A DNA stretch of 52,465 bases from Hyphomonas sp. 34-62-18 (lineage in GTDB: Bacteria > Pseudomonadota > Alphaproteobacteria > Caulobacterales > Hyphomonadaceae), in the NCBI RefSeq assembly GCF_002282565.1, contig NZ_NCJT01000001.1:1-52465 (forward strand), written 5' to 3'. Positions 23,837-33,687 of the stretch are shown here, piece after piece; positions within the stretch are counted from its first letter, which is position 1; each line of letters opens with the position of its first letter. Below the pieces are notes generated by a model. It saw nothing but the letters and a program-made list of their open reading frames with translations. It was not told the DNA's origin and did not search any database. Both the position numbers and the translations under genes were made by a program.

Positions 23837-24478
23837 ATGGTGACGGTGAAGATCTGCGGGCTTCGGGACCCGGATATGGTGGCGTTCGCGGCCCGGGAGG
23901 GGGCGGACTGGATCGGCTTCAACTTCGTGCCGCAGAGCGCGCGCTATGTGACACCGGAGGCGGCTGCGACGCTGATGCTGAAACTGGGGAAGGCGGTGCC
24001 GGTGGCGCTGGTGGCTGATCCTGATGATGCGCTGGTGATGCAGATTGCCGCGCTGGGCTTTCCCATCCTGCAGCTGCATGGGCAGGAAACGCCGGAGCGT
24101 GCAGCCGAGATCAAAAGCCTGTCAGGCCGGGCGATCTGGAAGGCATTTGGTGTCCAAACGCGTTCAGATCTTGAACAGATCGTTGCATATCGTTGCATCG
24201 ACGCACTGTTGGTGGACGCCAAGGCGCCAGACGGGGCCGCTTTTGGCGGCGGGCATGGACAGGTGTTCGACTGGTCGATCCTGAAAGACTGGACCGCGCC
24301 GAAGCCCTGGCTGCTGGCCGGAGGGCTCAGGCCCGACAACGTTGCCGAAGCCATTCGCCAGACCGGGGCGCCGGGCGTTGATGTGTCCTCTGGTGTTGAA
24401 CGTATCCGGGGGCTAAAGGACAGAGAACTCGTCCGCGCGTTCATCCGCGCGGCGAAGGGAAGTGCCGAGCAGCCCTGA
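23837..24478 (+). CDS. trpF: Phosphoribosylanthranilate isomerase
   Basis: 213 residues, a usual length for this TIM barrel. It converts N-(5'-phosphoribosyl)anthranilate to the CdRP intermediate of tryptophan synthesis. VKICGLRDPDMV carries the conserved Cys general base near the N-terminus. WIGFNFVPQSARYV, LQLHGQETPE and the phosphate-binding WLLAGGLRPDNV and GVDVSSGVE are family landmarks. It is followed at 39 bp by trpB, starting a trpF-trpB-cutA-trpA-accD-folC run. Confidence 0.95.
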   Translation: MVTVKICGLRDPDMVAFAAREGADWIGFNFVPQSARYVTPEAAATLMLKLGKAVPVALVADPDDALVMQIAALGFPILQLHGQETPERAAEIKSLSGRAIWKAFGVQTRSDLEQIVAYRCIDALLVDAKAPDGAAFGGGHGQVFDWSILKDWTAPKPWLLAGGLRPDNVAEAIRQTGAPGVDVSSGVERIRGLKDRELVRAFIRAAKGSAEQP

Positions 24479-24517
24479 GCGCGATCCATCGCGCAGCGGG
24501 GATCAAAGGATAGAGTG

Positions 24518-25729
24518 ATGGACCTGCGCAATACCTGGGATCAATGGCCGGACGCAAATGGCCGGTTTGGCGAGTTTGGCGGGCGGTATGTGGCCGAGAC
24601 GCTGATGCCGCTGATCCTCGACCTGGAGCGCGAATACCGCGCGGCCAAGCAGGACCCGGCCTTCAAGGCGGAAATGGATGACCTGTGGACCCATTATGTG
24701 GGCCGCCCGTCGCCGCTCTATTTCGCCGAGCGCCTGACCGAGCATTTCGGCGGGGCGAAGATCTATTTCAAACGCGATGAACTGAACCATACCGGCGCGC
24801 ACAAGATCAATAACTGCCTGGGGCAGGTGCTGCTGGCGCGGCGGATGGGCAAGAAGCGCATCATTGCCGAGACGGGCGCGGGCCAGCACGGCGTTGCGAC
24901 GGCAACGATCTGCGCGCGCTTTGGCCTGGAATGCGTGGTGTTCATGGGCGAGACGGACGTTGAGCGGCAGAAGCCGAATGTGTTCCGCATGCGCCTGCTC
25001 GGCGCGAAGATCGTGCCGGTCTCCTCCGGAACGGGCACGCTGAAAGACGCCATGAACGAAGCCCTGCGCGACTGGGTGACGAATGTGGACGACACCTTCT
25101 ACTGCATCGGCACGGCGGCTGGCCCGCACCCCTATCCGGAGATGGTGCGCGATTTCCAGTCGGTCATCGGCCGGGAAGCGCGCGCGCAGATTCTGGAGCG
25201 GGAAGGGCGCCTGCCCGACGCCGTGATGGCGTGCATCGGGGGCGGGTCGAACGCGATTGGCCTCTTCCATCCCTTCATCGAGGATGAAGGCGTGCGCCTG
25301 ATCGGCGTGGAAGCGGCCGGGCACGGTATCGAGACGGGCGAGCATGCCGCTGCGCTGAACGGTGGCAAGCCGGGCATCCTGCATGGCAACCGCACTTACC
25401 TTTTGCAGACCGATGACGGCCAGATCATCGATGCACATTCGATCTCTGCGGGCCTAGATTATCCCGGCATCGGGCCGGAGCACGCCTTCCTGCGCGATGC
25501 GGGCCGGGCCGAATACCTGTCGTGTACGGATCAGGAGGCGCTCGACGCTTTCCAGCTCTGCACGCGGCTGGAAGGGATCATTCCGGCGCTGGAGCCGTCG
25601 CACGCGATTGCGCGGGTGGGCGAGGTGGCCAAGGAACTGGGCAAGGACGGCCTGTTGATCCTCAACATGTGCGGACGCGGCGACAAGGATGTGTTCTCTG
25701 TGGCCAAAGCGCTGGGGGTGGATGTATGA
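24518..25729 (+). CDS. trpB: Tryptophan synthase beta chain
   Basis: 403 residues. The PLP lysine is in [45 protein letters not shown] (phosphate cup) and [10 protein letters not shown] near the end are classic TrpB motifs. It joins indole and serine to make tryptophan in the alpha2-beta2 complex. AAAGGA lies 7 nt before the ATG at 24518; a GTG three bases upstream is less likely. The stop overlaps the cutA start by 4 bp. Confidence 0.97.
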   Translation: MDLRNTWDQWPDANGRFGEFGGRYVAETLMPLILDLEREYRAAKQDPAFKAEMDDLWTHYVGRPSPLYFAERLTEHFGGAKIYFKRDELNHTGAHKINNCLGQVLLARRMGKKRIIAETGAGQHGVATATICARFGLECVVFMGETDVERQKPNVFRMRLLGAKIVPVSSGTGTLKDAMNEALRDWVTNVDDTFYCIGTAAGPHPYPEMVRDFQSVIGREARAQILEREGRLPDAVMACIGGGSNAIGLFHPFIEDEGVRLIGVEAAGHGIETGEHAAALNGGKPGILHGNRTYLLQTDDGQIIDAHSISAGLDYPGIGPEHAFLRDAGRAEYLSCTDQEALDAFQLCTRLEGIIPALEPSHAIARVGEVAKELGKDGLLILNMCGRGDKDVFSVAKALGVDV

Positions 25730-26046
25730 GCAAGCTGCTCCTTATCCGGATTACCTGTCCGTCCCGTCGCGTGGCGGAGGATATCGCCGACGCCGCGCTT
25801 GAGGCGCGCCTGGCGGCATGCGCAAACCTCGAAGGGCCGGTGACCTCTTCCTATCGCTGGAAAGGCGTGATTGAGCAGTCGTTTGAGTTCATCCTCTGGC
25901 TGAAGGCGCCGGAAGCCAACTGGGCGAAGATCGACGATATGGTCCAGCGCCTGCACCCCTATGATGTGCCGGCCATCGTGGCGATGCCGCTGACGCATGT
26001 AAGTTCCGCCTACGAAGCGTGGGCGATTGAGAATACGGAAAGCTGA
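25726..26046 (+). CDS. cutA: CutA family divalent-cation-binding protein
   Basis: 106 residues. [39 protein letters not shown] and [16 protein letters not shown] follow the ferredoxin-like trimer of CutA, which is linked to divalent metal tolerance though its role is unsettled. [19 protein letters not shown] is the typical C-terminus. The ATGA overlap with trpB and the 2-bp gap to trpA show that it is read as part of the tryptophan operon, an unusual position between the two synthase subunit genes. Confidence 0.92.
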   Translation: MSKLLLIRITCPSRRVAEDIADAALEARLAACANLEGPVTSSYRWKGVIEQSFEFILWLKAPEANWAKIDDMVQRLHPYDVPAIVAMPLTHVSSAYEAWAIENTES

Positions 26047-26048
26047 CC

Positions 26049-26876
26049 ATGGGCCGGGAAAGAATTGACGCCGCTTTCGCACGGGCGAAGAGCGAAAACC
26101 GCGCTGCGCTTGTGACCTATATGATGGCGGGCGACCCAAGCCTTGAGGAGAGCTTCAAGGCGCTCTGCGCCCTGCGCGACAATGGGGCCGACATCATCGA
26201 GCTGGGCGCGCCGTTTACTGATCCGATGGCGGATGGCCCGGCGATCCAGCGCGCCGGGCTGCGCGCCCTGGCGAATGGAACAAAGCTGACCGATGTGCTG
26301 GCGCTGGCCGCGCGCTTCCGCAAGGACGACCAGACAACGCCGCTGATCCTCATGGGCTATGCCAACCCCATTCATTCGATGGGCTATGAGGCGTTTGCCA
26401 AGGCGGCCGCCGAAGCAGGCATCGATGGCACGATCATCGTGGACCTGCCGCCGGAAGAAGACGCTGGCCTGCGGGAAATCTACGGGCGCCTTGGCCTGTC
26501 GGTGATCCGCCTGGCGACGCCGACGACCGATGAGGCCCGCGCCGCGAAAGTGGCCGATGGGGCCTCGGGCTTCATTTACTTTGTGGCCGTGACCGGCGTG
26601 ACCGGGGCTGGCAGCGCTGATCCTGCAGCAATTGCAGGGAAGGTGGCGATGGTGCGCCGTGTTTCCGGCCTGCCGGTTTGTGTCGGTTTCGGTGTAAAAA
26701 ATGGTGCACAGGCCGCAGAAATGGCTAAGATCGCCGACGGGGTGGTGGTTGGTTCGGCTTTTGTGGAAAAGGCGCAGGATGCGCACGAAACTGGGAAGTT
26801 TGAGACGGCAGCCCCTGCCATGGGTCACCTTGCCGGTGAACTGCGCCGCGCGCTCGCGGGCGTGGCCAAAGGCTGA
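26049..26876 (+). CDS. trpA: Tryptophan synthase alpha chain
   Basis: 275 residues. It cleaves indole-3-glycerol phosphate to indole for TrpB. LVTYMMAGDPSLEES and DIIELGAPFTDPMADGPAIQ contain the catalytic Glu and Asp region. LMGYANPIHSMGYEAF and FIYFVAVTGVTGAG (phosphate-binding loop) follow, and VCVGFGVKNGAQAAEM closes the barrel. The start has GGAAAG about 8 nt upstream. accD follows after 30 bp. Confidence 0.97.
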   Translation: MGRERIDAAFARAKSENRAALVTYMMAGDPSLEESFKALCALRDNGADIIELGAPFTDPMADGPAIQRAGLRALANGTKLTDVLALAARFRKDDQTTPLILMGYANPIHSMGYEAFAKAAAEAGIDGTIIVDLPPEEDAGLREIYGRLGLSVIRLATPTTDEARAAKVADGASGFIYFVAVTGVTGAGSADPAAIAGKVAMVRRVSGLPVCVGFGVKNGAQAAEMAKIADGVVVGSAFVEKAQDAHETGKFETAAPAMGHLAGELRRALAGVAKG

Positions 26877-26906
26877 TACCGCCGGGAAATCGGGAGACAT
26901 CTTCAG

Positions 26907-27887
26907 ATGAACTGGATCAACAAGGTAACGCCGCCCGGCCTCAAGACGATGATGTCCAAGAAGGACACGCCGGACGATCTGTGGGTCAAATGTCCTGCAT
27001 CGGGCGAGCTGATCTATCGCAGCGATCTTGAGCAAAGCTGGTATGTGACGCCGGCGGGCGCACATCTTCGCATTTCGCCGCGCATGCGCTTCCGCATCCT
27101 GTTTGACGATGAGCGCTGGGAGCCGATCTCGCTGCCGCCTGTGCCGCTCGATCCGCTGAAGTTCAAGGATGACAAGCCTTATCCGGCGCGCCTCAAGGCG
27201 GCGAAGGCCAAAATCCAGAATCGGGACTTAAAGGAAACCGAAGAGGGCGGGGCGCCGCTGCTGCAGGAAGACTGCATGGTGGCTGCCTATGGCAAGATTG
27301 GCGGCGTGCCCGCGGTCGTGCTGGTGCAGGATTTTGACTTCATGGGCGGATCGCTGGGCATGGCGGCGGGTGAGGCGTTCATTACCGCTGCGCAGCTTGC
27401 CCTGGCGCGCAAGTCTGCCTTTGTCGTTTGCACCGCTTCGGGCGGGGCCCGGATGCAGGAAGGCACGCTCAGCCTGATGCAGATGCCGCGCACGACGCTG
27501 GCCATCAATGACCTTGCCGATGCGAAGCTGCCTTACATCGTAATCCTGACCGACCCGACCTCGGGGGGCGTTTCGGCCTCTTATGCGATGCTGGGCGATG
27601 TTCACATTGCCGAGCCGGGCGCGATGATTGCCTTCTCCGGGCCGCGCGTGATCGAGCAGACGATCCGCGAGAGCCTGCCGAAAGGTTTCCAGCGGTCTGA
27701 ATTCCTGCGGGAAAAAGGCCAGGTGGATATCGTGGTGGACCGGCGCAAGCTGAAGGCGACCGTGGCGCGCGTGCTGGGCCATCTGCTGCCGATGTCACGC
27801 CGCCGGGAGGATCGCTCGTCCCTGCAGCTGACGCCGCCCCGAACCCATGCGGAAAAGCTGCCCGAGGCAAAGGGCAAAGCTGATTGA
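26907..27887 (+). CDS. accD: Acetyl-CoA carboxylase carboxyltransferase beta subunit
   Basis: 326 residues. The crotonase-like core is clear: VVLVQDFDFMGGSLGMAAGE, CTASGGARMQEGTLSLMQM and LTDPTSGGVSASYAMLGDVH. The N-terminus WVKCPASGELIYRSDLEQ keeps one Cys of the zinc ribbon; the second pair is replaced (SWYVTPAGAHLRI), a state common in alphaproteobacterial AccD. With AccA it transfers carboxyl from biotin to acetyl-CoA for fatty-acid synthesis. Its TGA overlaps the folC TTG start. Confidence 0.96.
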   Translation: MNWINKVTPPGLKTMMSKKDTPDDLWVKCPASGELIYRSDLEQSWYVTPAGAHLRISPRMRFRILFDDERWEPISLPPVPLDPLKFKDDKPYPARLKAAKAKIQNRDLKETEEGGAPLLQEDCMVAAYGKIGGVPAVVLVQDFDFMGGSLGMAAGEAFITAAQLALARKSAFVVCTASGGARMQEGTLSLMQMPRTTLAINDLADAKLPYIVILTDPTSGGVSASYAMLGDVHIAEPGAMIAFSGPRVIEQTIRESLPKGFQRSEFLREKGQVDIVVDRRKLKATVARVLGHLLPMSRRREDRSSLQLTPPRTHAEKLPEAKGKAD

Positions 27888-29137
27888 GCGGCCATTCACC
27901 GGCCCTCGATGCGGCTCTGAAGCGGTTCGAAGGCCTTTATCCAGACATTATCGAGCTGTCGCTCGGGCGGATTGAACGTGCGCTCGACCGGTTGGGCCGT
28001 CCGCAGGACCGTCTGCCCCCGGTGATCCATGTGGCGGGCACGAACGGGAAGGGGTCCACCTGCGCCTTCATGCGCGCGATGGCGGAAGCTGCGGGCCTGA
28101 AGGTGCATGTGTTCACCTCGCCGCATCTGGTGCGGTTCAACGAGCGTATCAGGCTGGCGGGAAAGCTGGTCGAAGACGAGGCGCTGATCGGCTGGCTGGA
28201 CCGGACGTATACCGCCATCGAGGGGGGCGAGATCACCCATTTCGAAGCGACCACCGCGGCGGCGCTGCTGGCGTTTTCCGAAGTACCGGCAGATGTGCTG
28301 ATCCTGGAGGTTGGCCTTGGCGGGCGGTTTGACGCGACGAATGTGATCGATGCGCCCGCGCTTTCGGTGATCACGCCGGTGGATTATGATCATGCAGCTT
28401 TCCTCGGCACCGAGCTTGCCGGGATTGCGGGAGAGAAAGCGGGGATCATCAAGGCGGGCCGCCCCGCGCTGACGGCGATCCAGCAGGAGGTGGCAGACGC
28501 CGTGATTGCGGCGCGGGCCGCCGAAGTGGGCGCGCCGCTTTACCGGCTGCAGCCCTATTTCATTGACGCGATGCCCGAGGATATTGCGCTGAGCGGGCCT
28601 CACCAGCGGGCCAATGCGGCGCTGGCGGCAATGGCGATGCAGCTGTTCGGCAATTCCACGCGGATCAGCCAGGCGGCGATCTTTGAGGGCGCGCGCAAGG
28701 CGGTGTGGCCGGCGCGGATGCAGCGGCTGAAGGATGGGCCGGTGACGGGGCTGGCGGGTGGGCTGCCGGTGTGGCTGGACGGGGGGCACAACCCGCATGC
28801 GGCGCGCGCGATTGCGGCCTATCTCTCCGGCATGGGGGGCAAGACCGCTTTGGTGACGGCAATGCTGGCGAGCAAGGATTCGGCAGGGTTTTTTGTGCCG
28901 TTTGCGCCCCTGGGGGTGGAGGTGTTCACCTGCCCGAACGCGCCGGGGCACCAGGCGTCCACGCCCGCTGACCTGGCGCAGGCGGCGTCCAATGCCGGGT
29001 TGGCCGTGACGGCCTGCACAAGCCTGGAAGACGCCCTGCGGGCCGCCGGGGCGAGCGGGGCAGACCGTGTGCTGATCTGCGGCTCGCTCTATCTGGCGGG
29101 CGAAGTGCTGGGCGCGAACGGGGAAGCGCCGGAGTAG
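27884..29137 (+). CDS. folC: Bifunctional folylpolyglutamate/dihydrofolate synthase
   Basis: 417 residues. The Mur-ligase-type ATPase has the P-loop VAGTNGKGSTCAFMRA, then FTSPHLVRFNERIRL and LEVGLGGRFDATNVID. TPVDYDHAAFLGTELAGIAGEKAGIIK is the family signature (quoted in part: DHAAFLGTEL). PVWLDGGHNPHAARAI starts the C-terminal domain. It adds glutamate to dihydropteroate and folates. Translation appears to start at a TTG that overlaps the accD stop (TTGA), with AGGG upstream, a coupling often seen for this pair in alphaproteobacteria. Confidence 0.95.
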   Translation: MSGHSPALDAALKRFEGLYPDIIELSLGRIERALDRLGRPQDRLPPVIHVAGTNGKGSTCAFMRAMAEAAGLKVHVFTSPHLVRFNERIRLAGKLVEDEALIGWLDRTYTAIEGGEITHFEATTAAALLAFSEVPADVLILEVGLGGRFDATNVIDAPALSVITPVDYDHAAFLGTELAGIAGEKAGIIKAGRPALTAIQQEVADAVIAARAAEVGAPLYRLQPYFIDAMPEDIALSGPHQRANAALAAMAMQLFGNSTRISQAAIFEGARKAVWPARMQRLKDGPVTGLAGGLPVWLDGGHNPHAARAIAAYLSGMGGKTALVTAMLASKDSAGFFVPFAPLGVEVFTCPNAPGHQASTPADLAQAASNAGLAVTACTSLEDALRAAGASGADRVLICGSLYLAGEVLGANGEAPE

Positions 29138-29139
29138 GT

Positions 29140-29307
29140 TCAGCCATCATCGGCGCCTACATCTTTCAGCAGATGCGGTGGCAGCCGGGTTTGCAGCTGT
29201 GCATGCGCACGGCGTTTCAGGGATTGGATATCTAGCGCAGCGCTATTGGACCGGGGTGAGCGCAAGACCCGTCTGGCGGCTTGGGCCAGTCGTTGAAGCG
29301 TTTTCAT
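29140..29307 (-). CDS. Small DUF1127-like protein
   Basis: 55 residues on the minus strand, stop 3 bp from the folC stop. It is basic (MKTLQRLAQAARRVLRSPRS) and ends LPPHLLKDVGADDG, like the LLxDIGL C-terminus of DUF1127 proteins common in alphaproteobacteria. AAGG lies 5 nt upstream of the ATG. DUF1127 proteins include small regulators that interact with RNA or phosphate metabolism in related species. The Arg-rich N-terminus is less typical, so the call is moderate. Confidence 0.5.
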   Translation of the reverse strand: MKTLQRLAQAARRVLRSPRSNSAALDIQSLKRRAHAQLQTRLPPHLLKDVGADDG

Positions 29308-29463
29308 GGAAACCTTGAAGCTGGAAGGAGATACAGGCGAGGCGCATGGCGTGGGTCTCCTTTCTGCTTCGAGGCGCGCGCACGGTCTGCGGCGCTGTTT
29401 GATGACACCAACAGTAGCGGTTTGAGGGGCGGGTGAACAGTCCCCGCCGCGCCAATTTGACCC

Positions 29464-29477
29464 TGACGTAAGCGTCA
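29464..29477. promoter_or_regulatory. TGACG-TAAG-CGTCA dyad upstream of etfBA
   Basis: A perfect 5-bp dyad with 4-bp centre lies 82 bp before the etfB start; on the minus strand it reads CTTGACGCTTACGTCA. This resembles operators of MerR-type LiuR regulators of branched-chain amino-acid/acyl-CoA breakdown (TTGACGT..ACGTCAA). Identity of the regulator is inferred. Confidence 0.4.
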
Positions 29478-29559
29478 AGCCTTGCGCGCGGGGCGCCCTA
29501 TATGTAGGGACAGCGCACTTTAAAGTGCCAAGAACCGTAGCCAACCTGGGAGCGCCCGC

Positions 29560-30306
29560 ATGAAGGTCCTCGTGCCCGTCAAGCGCGTGATTGATTATAA
29601 CGTGAAGGTCCGCGTGAAGCCGGACCAGACCGGGGTCGATCTCGCCAACGTCAAGATGTCCATGAACCCCTTCGACGAAATCTCCGTCGAGGAGGCTGTT
29701 CGCCTGAAAGAAGCAGGCGTTGCCACCGAGATCGTGGTTGTCTCCATCGGGCCGCAACAGGCGCAGGAAACGATCCGCACCGCCCTCGCCATGGGCGCTG
29801 ACCGCGGCATCCTGATCAAGACCGATGCCACCGTCGAGCCGCTGGCCGTTGCCAAGCTGCTGGCGAAAGTTGTCGGCGAAGAAAGCCCTGACCTGGTCCT
29901 CCTCGGCAAGCAGGCAATCGACGACGATTCCAACCAGACCGGCCAGATGCTGGCCGCGCTGCTCGACTGGCCGCAGGGCACCTTTGCGTTCAAGGTCGAA
30001 AAAGACGGCGACGCGCTGAAAGTCACCCGCGAAGTCGATGGCGGCCTGCAGACCGTGAAACTCGCCCTGCCGGCGGTTGTCACCGTTGACCTGCGCCTCA
30101 ACGAGCCGCGCTACGCCTCGCTGCCGAACATCATGAAGGCGAAGAAGAAGCCGATCGACGAGAAAGCGCCGGAAGCGTACGGCGTCGACATCTCGCCGCG
30201 CCTCACGGTTGTGAAAGTGTCTGAGCCGCCGGTGCGCAGCGCCGGTATCAAGGTGGAAGACGTTGCAACGCTGGTTTCGAAACTCAAGACTGCGGGAGCT
30301 GTGTAA
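29560..30306 (+). CDS. etfB: Electron transfer flavoprotein, beta subunit
   Basis: 248 residues. It begins [17 protein letters not shown], and [18 protein letters not shown] is characteristic. [20 protein letters not shown] and [19 protein letters not shown] make the AMP-binding fold. The heterodimer takes electrons from acyl-CoA and other dehydrogenases and passes them to ETF-ubiquinone oxidoreductase. The last base of the stop TAA is the first base of the etfA ATG. Confidence 0.97.
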   Translation: MKVLVPVKRVIDYNVKVRVKPDQTGVDLANVKMSMNPFDEISVEEAVRLKEAGVATEIVVVSIGPQQAQETIRTALAMGADRGILIKTDATVEPLAVAKLLAKVVGEESPDLVLLGKQAIDDDSNQTGQMLAALLDWPQGTFAFKVEKDGDALKVTREVDGGLQTVKLALPAVVTVDLRLNEPRYASLPNIMKAKKKPIDEKAPEAYGVDISPRLTVVKVSEPPVRSAGIKVEDVATLVSKLKTAGAV

Positions 30307-31235
30307 TGGCCGTCCTCGTTATTGCAGAACATAGCCATGGCGCGCTGTCCGACGCGACGCACAAGGTTGTCACCGCAGCTGGCAAGTTCGGCGGCGATGT
30401 CGACGTACTGGTGGCCGGTGAGAATGCCGGGACCGTTGCCCCGGAAGCGGCGAAGATTTCCGGCGTCCGCAAGGTGCTGAAAGCTGAAGGCGAGAGCCTG
30501 CGCAAGCAGACGGCCGAAGCCATGGAAGCCCTCGTTGTGCCGCTGATGGCAGGCTATGACGCCGTGTTCCTGGCGGCGACCACCACGGGCAAGAACATTG
30601 CCCCGCGCATTGCGGCCAAGCTCGACGTGATGCAGATTTCCGAAATCATTGGCATCGAAGACGCCTCGACCTTCGTGCGTCCGATCTATGCCGGTAACGC
30701 CATCCAGACGGTCAAATCGGCCGACGCCAAGAAAGTCATCACCGTTCGCGGCACCGCTTTCCCGGCAGCCGGCAATGACGGTTCGGCGTCTGTGGAAGAC
30801 ACGGCTGCTCCGGCTGGCCCGTTCAAATCGGAGTTCGTCTCCGAAGAGATGGTGAAATCGGACCGCCCGGAACTCGCCGGCGCCAAGCGCGTCGTCTCCG
30901 GTGGCCGCGCGCTCGGCTCTTCCGAGAAGTTCCAGGAAGTCATCTTCCCGCTGGCTGACAAGCTCGGCGCCGCTGTCGGCGCGTCGCGCGCGGCTGTGGA
31001 CGCAGGCTATGCCCCGAACGACTATCAGGTTGGCCAGACCGGCAAGATCGTCGCGCCGGAACTCTACATCGCCGTCGGTATCTCGGGCGCCATCCAGCAC
31101 CTTGCTGGCATGAAGGATTCCAAGATCATCGTGGCGATCAACAAGGACGAAGAGGCCCCGATCTTCCAGGTGGCCGATTACGGCCTCGTGGCAGACCTCT
31201 TCACGGCGGTTCCGGAGCTGACCAAAGCGCTCTGA
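30306..31235 (+). CDS. etfA: Electron transfer flavoprotein, alpha subunit
   Basis: 309 residues. The N-terminal domain starts [15 protein letters not shown]. The FAD-binding C-terminal domain shows [57 protein letters not shown] (quoted in two overlaps) and [19 protein letters not shown], all strongly conserved. It is co-transcribed with etfB (1-nt overlap) and followed by a clear terminator. Confidence 0.97.
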   Translation: MAVLVIAEHSHGALSDATHKVVTAAGKFGGDVDVLVAGENAGTVAPEAAKISGVRKVLKAEGESLRKQTAEAMEALVVPLMAGYDAVFLAATTTGKNIAPRIAAKLDVMQISEIIGIEDASTFVRPIYAGNAIQTVKSADAKKVITVRGTAFPAAGNDGSASVEDTAAPAGPFKSEFVSEEMVKSDRPELAGAKRVVSGGRALGSSEKFQEVIFPLADKLGAAVGASRAAVDAGYAPNDYQVGQTGKIVAPELYIAVGISGAIQHLAGMKDSKIIVAINKDEEAPIFQVADYGLVADLFTAVPELTKAL

Positions 31236-31260
31236 TCCGGCCTCAGGCTGAAACAGAAAG

Positions 31261-31295
31261 AGCCCGGTGCCCTGGCGGCGCCGGGCTTTTTCTTT
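31261..31295 (+). terminator. Rho-independent terminator of etfBA
   Basis: AGCCCGGTGCC (31261-31271) pairs with GGCGCCGGGCT (31277-31287) with one T-G pair and a 5-nt loop, followed by TTTTTCTTT. It lies 26 bp after the etfA stop. Confidence 0.9.
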
Positions 31296-31387
31296 GGGCC
31301 GGAAGCGGCGTCTGCCAGCCAGACTTTGACGCACTGCACAATGGGGTATAACCCTTGGCAAAAACCAAAATCAGGATGCAGCAGGCT

Positions 31388-32266
31388 ATGACAGAAATTC
31401 GGACAGTCGGCGTGATTGGCGCAGGCCAGATGGGCAACGGGATTGCCCATGTGAGCGCGCTTGCGGGCTATGATGTTGTGGTGAGCGATGTTTCCGAGGC
31501 GGCGCTGAAGGCCGGGATGGAGACCATCGAGCGCAACATGTCGCGCCAGGTGGCGCGGGAAATGATCACGCTTGAGCAGATGCAGACGGCGCTGAAGCGG
31601 ATTCGCCCGTCAGCCTCGGTGAAGGCGCATGAAGCCTCCGATCTGATCATCGAAGCGGCCACCGAGAAGCGCGACGTGAAGGAACAGATCTTCCGGGCGC
31701 TGTGCGAGGTGGTGCCCTCCCATGCGCTGCTGGCGACCAATACCTCGTCGATCTCGATCACCCGGCTGGCATCTGTCACGGACCGGCCGGAGCGGTTTAT
31801 CGGTCTGCACTTCATGAACCCGGTGCCGCTGATGAAGCTGGTAGAGGTGATCCGTGGTCTGAATACAGACCAGGCGACCTATGACACAGTGATCGGCTAC
31901 ACAAAGGCCATCGGCAAGACGACGACCAATGCCGAGGACTATCCGGCCTTCATCGTGAACCGCATCCTGATGCCGATGATCAATGAAGCGGTCTACACGC
32001 TCTATGAAGGTGTGGGTTCGGTGGCCTCCATCGATACCGCCATGAAGCTCGGCGCAAACCATCCGATGGGGCCGTTGCAGCTGGCCGATTTCATCGGCCT
32101 CGATACCTGTCTGTCGATCATGCAGGTGCTGCATGATGGCCTCGCCGATACGAAGTATCGCCCGTGCCCGCTGCTGGTGAAATTCGTGGAAGCAGGCTGG
32201 CTCGGCAAGAAGACCGGCAAGGGCTTCTATGACTATTCGGGCGATACGCCGGTGCCCAGCCGGTAA
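31388..32266 (+). CDS. 3-hydroxybutyryl-CoA (3-hydroxyacyl-CoA) dehydrogenase
   Basis: 292 residues. The NAD-binding motif [16 protein letters not shown] is at about 6-21. [19 protein letters not shown] contains the catalytic His, [12 protein letters not shown] the dyad region, and [19 protein letters not shown] the C-terminal signature. It oxidises 3-hydroxyacyl-CoA with NAD+ in fatty-acid or butanoate/PHB metabolism (hbd/paaH type). The ATG at 31388 is preferred; an ATG 12 nt upstream is possible. Its location behind etfBA fits a beta-oxidation context. Confidence 0.92.
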   Translation: MTEIRTVGVIGAGQMGNGIAHVSALAGYDVVVSDVSEAALKAGMETIERNMSRQVAREMITLEQMQTALKRIRPSASVKAHEASDLIIEAATEKRDVKEQIFRALCEVVPSHALLATNTSSISITRLASVTDRPERFIGLHFMNPVPLMKLVEVIRGLNTDQATYDTVIGYTKAIGKTTTNAEDYPAFIVNRILMPMINEAVYTLYEGVGSVASIDTAMKLGANHPMGPLQLADFIGLDTCLSIMQVLHDGLADTKYRPCPLLVKFVEAGWLGKKTGKGFYDYSGDTPVPSR

Positions 32267-32383
32267 TCCTGGTTACCAAATTAACCGTTTTTGTTAGAGA
32301 TCCTTGCATTCCGGTCAGGGTTCTAAACGTCCGGTTAACACAGTTTCGGCAGGCTTCTCTCCGGGTATTCCGGAGGCTGAGCT

Positions 32384-32866
32384 ATGTTTGTCCGCGCACG
32401 AATTGTGCCCATTGTCGGAACCATTGTGTTTATCCTGATCGCGCTCTTCGGGGCGAGGTTTGCGTCGGAGAACGCCCAGGCCTCGACCGAGCTTGGCGGA
32501 ACGGTCTACTGGTCGGACGGGGATTCCGGGCGCCTGTCAGATGGCACGAAGTTCCGCCTGCATGGCGTGGACGCGCCAGAAACGGGATCGATGAAACAGC
32601 GCGGCGGGGCGAAGTGTGAGGCGGAACGCGCGCTTGGCTATGATGCGAAGGCCGCCGCCGTGGAGCTGACGCGCGGGCGGGCGGTGACCGTGACGCAGAT
32701 CATGGGCCGGGACCGGTATGGCCGGAATGTTGTGAGCCTCAATATGGACGGCGAAGATCTGGCCGCGCTGCTGGTGGCGAGCGGCTCGCATCGCGCCTGG
32801 GATTATGATGGCGGCGCGCCCAAGCCGGACTGGTGCGGCGGACAGGCGAGCGGCGCGGCTCCGTGA
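32384..32866 (+). CDS. Membrane-anchored SNase-like nuclease
   Basis: 160 residues. An N-terminal hydrophobic segment (about 8-28) anchors or exports it. The staphylococcal-nuclease (thermonuclease) core follows: WSDGDSGRL, FRLHGVDAPETG with the catalytic Arg and Glu, and MGRDRYGRNVV with the second Arg. LAALLVASGSHRAWDYD ends the fold. The three catalytic residues are all present. It probably degrades nucleic acid outside the cytoplasm. Confidence 0.88.
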   Translation: MFVRARIVPIVGTIVFILIALFGARFASENAQASTELGGTVYWSDGDSGRLSDGTKFRLHGVDAPETGSMKQRGGAKCEAERALGYDAKAAAVELTRGRAVTVTQIMGRDRYGRNVVSLNMDGEDLAALLVASGSHRAWDYDGGAPKPDWCGGQASGAAP

Positions 32867-32940
32867 AGTTTTCGCAAGGGCCTTGTAAAGACAGGGCCCG
32901 CGATTAGCGTCGTCTCAGTTCTTTTGGATGAGGCGCTTGA

Positions 32941-33687
32941 ATGATTCCAGGGTTGCTGAAGCTGACAGCGGGCGCCGGTCTGGCGCTGATGGTGGCGGCG
33001 TGTGACGAGGCCTCAACCCAACAGGGCGGGCCAGCGCCTTTGGATCCCATGTCGGCCAAACCCGCTGTGGCGAAGGCTGCGACGCCGGAGGAGGCCGCCA
33101 GCTGGACCACGCCAGAGCAGGCGGCGTTTCTCTCTGGCCGTCTGATTGCGGCGGACATGATGTTCCGGGCAGGGGAGCGGGACGGCGCGAAAGCCCAGCT
33201 TGTGGCCTTGAAGCAGAAGATGACAACTCTGGATGCCGGGGCGCTGCAGGCGCTGGGATATGAACCGGCGCGGATCGATGCCATCGAGGGCGCGCTCGAT
33301 CTTGGCCTTGCGGATGAAGAGATCACGCCGCTGTTTGCCGGGGCGGAAGCAAATCTCTCCGGTGTGATTGAAGCATCCGGGGCGGCGCCGAAGGATACGG
33401 TTACCTTCCTGATGCGGCTGTCGGCGCAATCCTACGAAGCCGGTGTCAAACTGGGCGACATCGTAGACCTGGATGCCTATCAGGCCGCCTTTGGATACGC
33501 CGTGGCGGCGCGCGACATGATCGCGCCGTTGGACGAGGCGGTTTATGGGGATTTGCGGCTGGAGCTGGATATTCTGGTGCTGATGTGGCCAGCGGGCGGG
33601 CCCCTTGCCGGGCACACACCGCCGCCGGAAGTGCGCATGTCGGAACAGTTCGGCCGGGTGAAGCTCGCCCTGGCGAGTATTCCCTAG
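32941..33687 (+). CDS. Hypothetical lipoprotein
   Basis: 248 residues. A signal peptide ends in the lipobox LMVAAC at about residues 16-21. The mature part is alpha-helical and Ala/Glu-rich with no known domain (EQAAFLSGRLIAADMMFRAG). It is convergent with the thioredoxin-like gene, sharing CTAG across the two stop codons (33684-33687). Function unknown. Confidence 0.8.
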   Translation: MIPGLLKLTAGAGLALMVAACDEASTQQGGPAPLDPMSAKPAVAKAATPEEAASWTTPEQAAFLSGRLIAADMMFRAGERDGAKAQLVALKQKMTTLDAGALQALGYEPARIDAIEGALDLGLADEEITPLFAGAEANLSGVIEASGAAPKDTVTFLMRLSAQSYEAGVKLGDIVDLDAYQAAFGYAVAARDMIAPLDEAVYGDLRLELDILVLMWPAGGPLAGHTPPPEVRMSEQFGRVKLALASIP

